From an uncultured Lachnospiraceae bacterium (GTDB taxonomy: Bacteria > Bacillota > Clostridia > Lachnospirales > Lachnospiraceae): a stretch of 7,503 nt of DNA. The position numbers were made by a program, and so were the translations under genes. Numbering within the stretch: position 1 is the stretch's first letter; each line of letters starts with the position of its first letter. The notes under the pieces are model-generated. The model did no database searches, had not been told where the DNA came from, and worked only from the letters and a program-made list of their open reading frames with translations. The stretch is taken from NCBI GenBank assembly GCA_947589175.1, contig CANPZR010000120.1, forward strand, positions 1-7,503. The letters are read 5' to 3'. This document shows, in pieces, positions 5,865-7,503 of this stretch.

Positions 5865-6782
5865 ATGAGCGAGGAAACAAAGACAGAGACAATGGCGGAT
5901 TATGAGGACGAGATTAACGCGTCCTTCCGCTCGTTCAAGGAGGGCGACCGGGTGACGGGAACCGTTGTCAGCGTGGAGGAGGAAGAGGTGATTGTGGACC
6001 TCAATTCATTTTCCCAGGGAGTGATTCCGGCGGGAGAGTATAGCGACGATCCCTCGTTTCACGCTATGGACGAGATACGCACCGGCGAGGAGATTTCGGC
6101 GGTGGTGCTAGATGGCGACGACGGGCAGGGGCGCGTGCTTCTGTCGCTGAAGGAGGCAAGGGAGGAGGACGCCTGGAAGCAGCTGGCGGAGGCGCTCGAG
6201 AACAAGACGATTTTTACGGTAAAGGTGCTGACCAGCGTAAATGCCGGCGTCGTGGCCTTTGTAAACGGCGTCCGCGGCTTTATCCCCGCCTCGCAGCTGG
6301 CGCTTGACTATGTGGAGGATGTGGACTCCTTTGTGGGCGAGACGCTGGACGTCGTGGTGATCACGGCAGATTCATCCCGGAAAAAGCTGGTGCTCTCCGC
6401 CAAAGAGGTGGCAAGGGAAAAGGCGGCAAAGGAGCATGAGAAGAAGCTGAACGCTCTCCAGAAGGGCTATGTCACAGAGGGCGTCATCAATCGGATTGAG
6501 TCCTACGGCTGCTTTGTGGATATCGGGGATGGCCTGACGGGACTGGTTCACATTTCCCAGATCTGCAATAAATTTTTGCACTCTCCCAACGAGGTCGTGA
6601 AGCTGGGCCAGAAGGTAAAAGTAAAGGTGTTAGCCGTGGAGGATGGGAAAATACGTCTCAGCATGAAGGAGGCGGAGGACATTGCCCCGGAAGCGGAGGA
6701 CGAGGAGGTTTCCATGGAGTACACGGACGAGGAGGCGTCTACTTCTCTGGCCGGGCTCTTGGCGGGAATTAAGCTTGAGTAA
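5865..6782 (+). CDS. S1-domain RNA-binding protein (three S1 motifs), ribosomal protein S1-like
   Basis: This 305-residue protein consists of three S1-type OB-folds and an acidic tail. Domain 1 (about 26-96) runs from EGDRVTGTVVSVEEEEVIVD to VLLSLKEAR. Domain 2 (about 114-181) is more divergent but keeps GVVAFVNGVRGFIPASQL and the closing KKLVLSAKE. Domain 3 (about 199-269) is the most canonical, with YVTEGVINRIESYGCFVDIGDGLTGLVHISQI and KIRLSMKEAE. S1 motifs bind single-stranded RNA; in low-GC Gram-positive bacteria such short S1-like proteins are often named ribosomal protein S1, but they differ from the six-domain E. coli protein, and a direct role in translation initiation is not proven by sequence. 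The tail 268-290 is Glu/Asp-rich. The ATG is supported by GGAGG (5854-5858) 6 nt upstream. It is flanked by its own promoter and short repeats. Confidence 0.9.
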   Translation: MSEETKTETMADYEDEINASFRSFKEGDRVTGTVVSVEEEEVIVDLNSFSQGVIPAGEYSDDPSFHAMDEIRTGEEISAVVLDGDDGQGRVLLSLKEAREEDAWKQLAEALENKTIFTVKVLTSVNAGVVAFVNGVRGFIPASQLALDYVEDVDSFVGETLDVVVITADSSRKKLVLSAKEVAREKAAKEHEKKLNALQKGYVTEGVINRIESYGCFVDIGDGLTGLVHISQICNKFLHSPNEVVKLGQKVKVKVLAVEDGKIRLSMKEAEDIAPEAEDEEVSMEYTDEEASTSLAGLLAGIKLE

Positions 6783-6841
6783 TGAAAGTGAAGTATAGAA
6801 AGTAAATGCAGAAAGTAAAATACAGAGAGACAAATACAGAC
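6783..6841 (+). repeat. Degenerate purine-rich tandem repeat, 13-14-bp period, after the S1-domain gene
   Basis: Starting right after the S1 stop codon, about four imperfect units can be read: TGAAAGTGAAGTAT, AGAAAGTAAATGC, AGAAAGTAAAATAC and AGAGAGACAAATAC, then a decaying start of another (AGAC). The tract is G/A-rich with few C or T. No open frame with an RBS uses it and it does not form a hairpin. Confidence 0.6.
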
Positions 6842-6904
6842 ATTAAAAAATCCGGGGGCGCAGACATAACTGTTTTTTTCGGGCATACACTTATATAAAA
6901 GAAA

Positions 6905-6955
6905 TTGTTTCGGAGCGAAAACAAATAGCAAAGTGAACTTGTTCGCTCAGAAATG
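6905..6955 (+). repeat. Palindrome-rich intergenic element, copy 2, before the lipoprotein gene
   Basis: The 3' end (6935-6955) is identical over 21 bases to 1947-1967 in the metG leader and shows weaker likeness further upstream (GCGA..TAG..AG-GAAC pattern). In this copy the short left arm has decayed (AAGTGAAC instead of GAGCGAAC). A longer-range stem is available instead: GAGCGAAAACAA (6913-6924) can pair with TTGTTCGCTC (6939-6948), with a two-base bulge. The same left arm can also pair upstream with TTGTTTCG (6905-6912). The two pairings exclude each other. The element ends at the ribosome binding site GAGG (6955-6958). Confidence 0.65.
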
Positions 6956-6964
6956 AGGTATACC

Positions 6965-7405
6965 ATGAAAAGAAATATGTGTCTGTGCCTTCTTTTTGCG
7001 CTCTGTCTGGGGATTTTTACCGGCTGCGGGACGGCTGGCAGCGGCGATAGCGTCTCGGAGGAGCGGGGGAAGGACTGGGATTATACGGTGGTGCTGACGG
7101 AGGATATCCCGGAGGCGCTGAAAAAAGAGATTGACGCGAAAAAGCTGAACGCGTTTCAGATGACCTATGAGGAGGGGGAGTACCTGTACCTGGCGGTGGG
7201 ATACGGGGAGCAGGAAAACAGCGGATTCAGCATCCGGGTGTCCGGATTGTACGAAAAAGGAGACGGCCTCTGTCTGGAGACCAGCCTGTGCGGGCCCGGC
7301 GAGGATGAAGTCGTCAGTAGCCGGAAAAGCTATCCAACCATTGTAATTAAAACGGAAAAGAACGACCGGGTGGCCGACGGCGGAAAAATCAAATTTATTG
7401 TGTGA
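6965..7405 (+). CDS. Small secreted lipoprotein with a PrcB-like C-terminal domain
   Basis: The 146-residue product starts with a lipoprotein signal peptide: basic MKRN, a hydrophobic stretch CLCLLFALCLGIF, then TGC with Cys21 as the likely lipidated residue. The -3 residue is Phe rather than the usual Leu/Val/Ile, so the lipobox is not perfect. After a Gly/Ser-rich linker the mature part contains EDIPEALKKEIDAKKLNAFQMTYEEGEYLYLAVGYGEQENSGFSI, then GLCLETSLCGPGEDEVVSSRKSYPTIVIKT (about 110-140). The YGEQ-NSGFSI and GPG...SYPTIVIK pattern recalls the PrcB C-terminal domain family, first named from a protease complex subunit; this is recognition from memory. The precise role is unknown; an outer-face membrane-anchored protein is expected. 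ATG 6965 is preferred over 6953 because GAGG (6955-6958) is 6 nt upstream and the signal peptide then begins properly. Confidence 0.75.
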   Translation: MKRNMCLCLLFALCLGIFTGCGTAGSGDSVSEERGKDWDYTVVLTEDIPEALKKEIDAKKLNAFQMTYEEGEYLYLAVGYGEQENSGFSIRVSGLYEKGDGLCLETSLCGPGEDEVVSSRKSYPTIVIKTEKNDRVADGGKIKFIV

Positions 7406-7413
7406 TTCAGATA

Positions 7414-7442
7414 TTGTAATTAATTGAAAAATATACTATAAT
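7414..7442 (+). promoter_or_regulatory. Strong promoter for the gene entering at the right edge
   Basis: TTGTAA (7414-7419) and a perfect TATAAT (7437-7442) are exactly 17 bp apart. Transcription would start near 7449, about 10 nt before the AAAGGAGG ribosome binding site, so the leader is very short. It begins 8 nt after the lipoprotein stop codon. Confidence 0.75.
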
Positions 7443-7474
7443 GTAAGAACGAACGACAAAGGAGGAGTAGCCCG

Positions 7475-7503
7475 GTGAAACACTTACTGAATAAAATAAA
7501 ACC
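7475..7503 (+). CDS. Start of an unidentified gene, first nine codons only
   Basis: A GTG codon at 7475 is preceded, 9 nt upstream, by AAAGGAGG (7458-7465), a very strong ribosome binding site, and by a good promoter. The visible peptide reads MKHLLNKIK (GTG as Met) and is open to the window edge. This is a basic N-terminus, too short for identification; a membrane protein or a signal peptide would both fit. Confidence 0.6.

Noticed and set aside
6846..6880. Intrinsic terminator after the S1 gene, based on CAG-ACATAA-CTG followed by seven T
   Set aside because: The stem has only three solid base pairs; the G-rich segment before it does not find a partner, so the T-run alone is not enough.

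Overview
The window reads as a chromosomal stretch from a Gram-positive, moderately G+C Clostridia bacterium, most likely a Lachnospiraceae relative. The basis is strong GGAGG-type ribosome binding sites, sigma-A-like promoters, the metG-tatD-rsmA order known from Firmicutes, a HIGN-type methionyl-tRNA synthetase, and a PrcB-type small lipoprotein. This is inferred from gene content; no database search was run.

Left part (1-1120, minus strand): the N-terminal two thirds of endonuclease IV (nfo), running off the left edge. It has a very good promoter (TTGGCA-17-TATAAT) and an unexplained 31-codon upstream ORF in its leader. Next to it is a 67-residue XRE/Cro-type DNA-binding protein. This is divergent from a LytTR-domain regulator (1121-1792, plus strand) whose N-terminal receiver-like half lacks the usual phosphorylation residues. 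The 137-bp gap between the two regulators carries a plus-strand promoter overlapped by two copies of a 12-bp operator-like motif.

Middle part (1799-5728, plus strand): metG has its own near-consensus promoter directly after the lytTR stop codon, then a 5' leader of about 145 nt rich in palindromes. tatD overlaps the metG stop by one base (TGATG) and is surely co-transcribed. After an A/T-tract-rich gap of 137 bp comes rsmA (ksgA), starting at GTG. Together these provide Met-tRNA charging, a TatD-family nuclease and 16S rRNA dimethylation.

Right part (5711-7503, plus strand): a three-S1-domain RNA-binding protein with its own probable promoter, then a small PrcB-like lipoprotein, then a strong promoter and the first nine codons of another gene cut by the window edge. 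Short 14-bp-period repeats flank the S1 gene on both sides.

Most of the window is ordinary housekeeping DNA. The parts worth a second look are between genes: a palindromic element placed just before the start codons of both metG and the lipoprotein gene (21 identical bases at the 3' end of both copies), the operator-like repeats between the two regulators, and the small ORF in the nfo leader. No CRISPR array, insertion sequence, tRNA, rRNA or convincing intrinsic terminator was seen.
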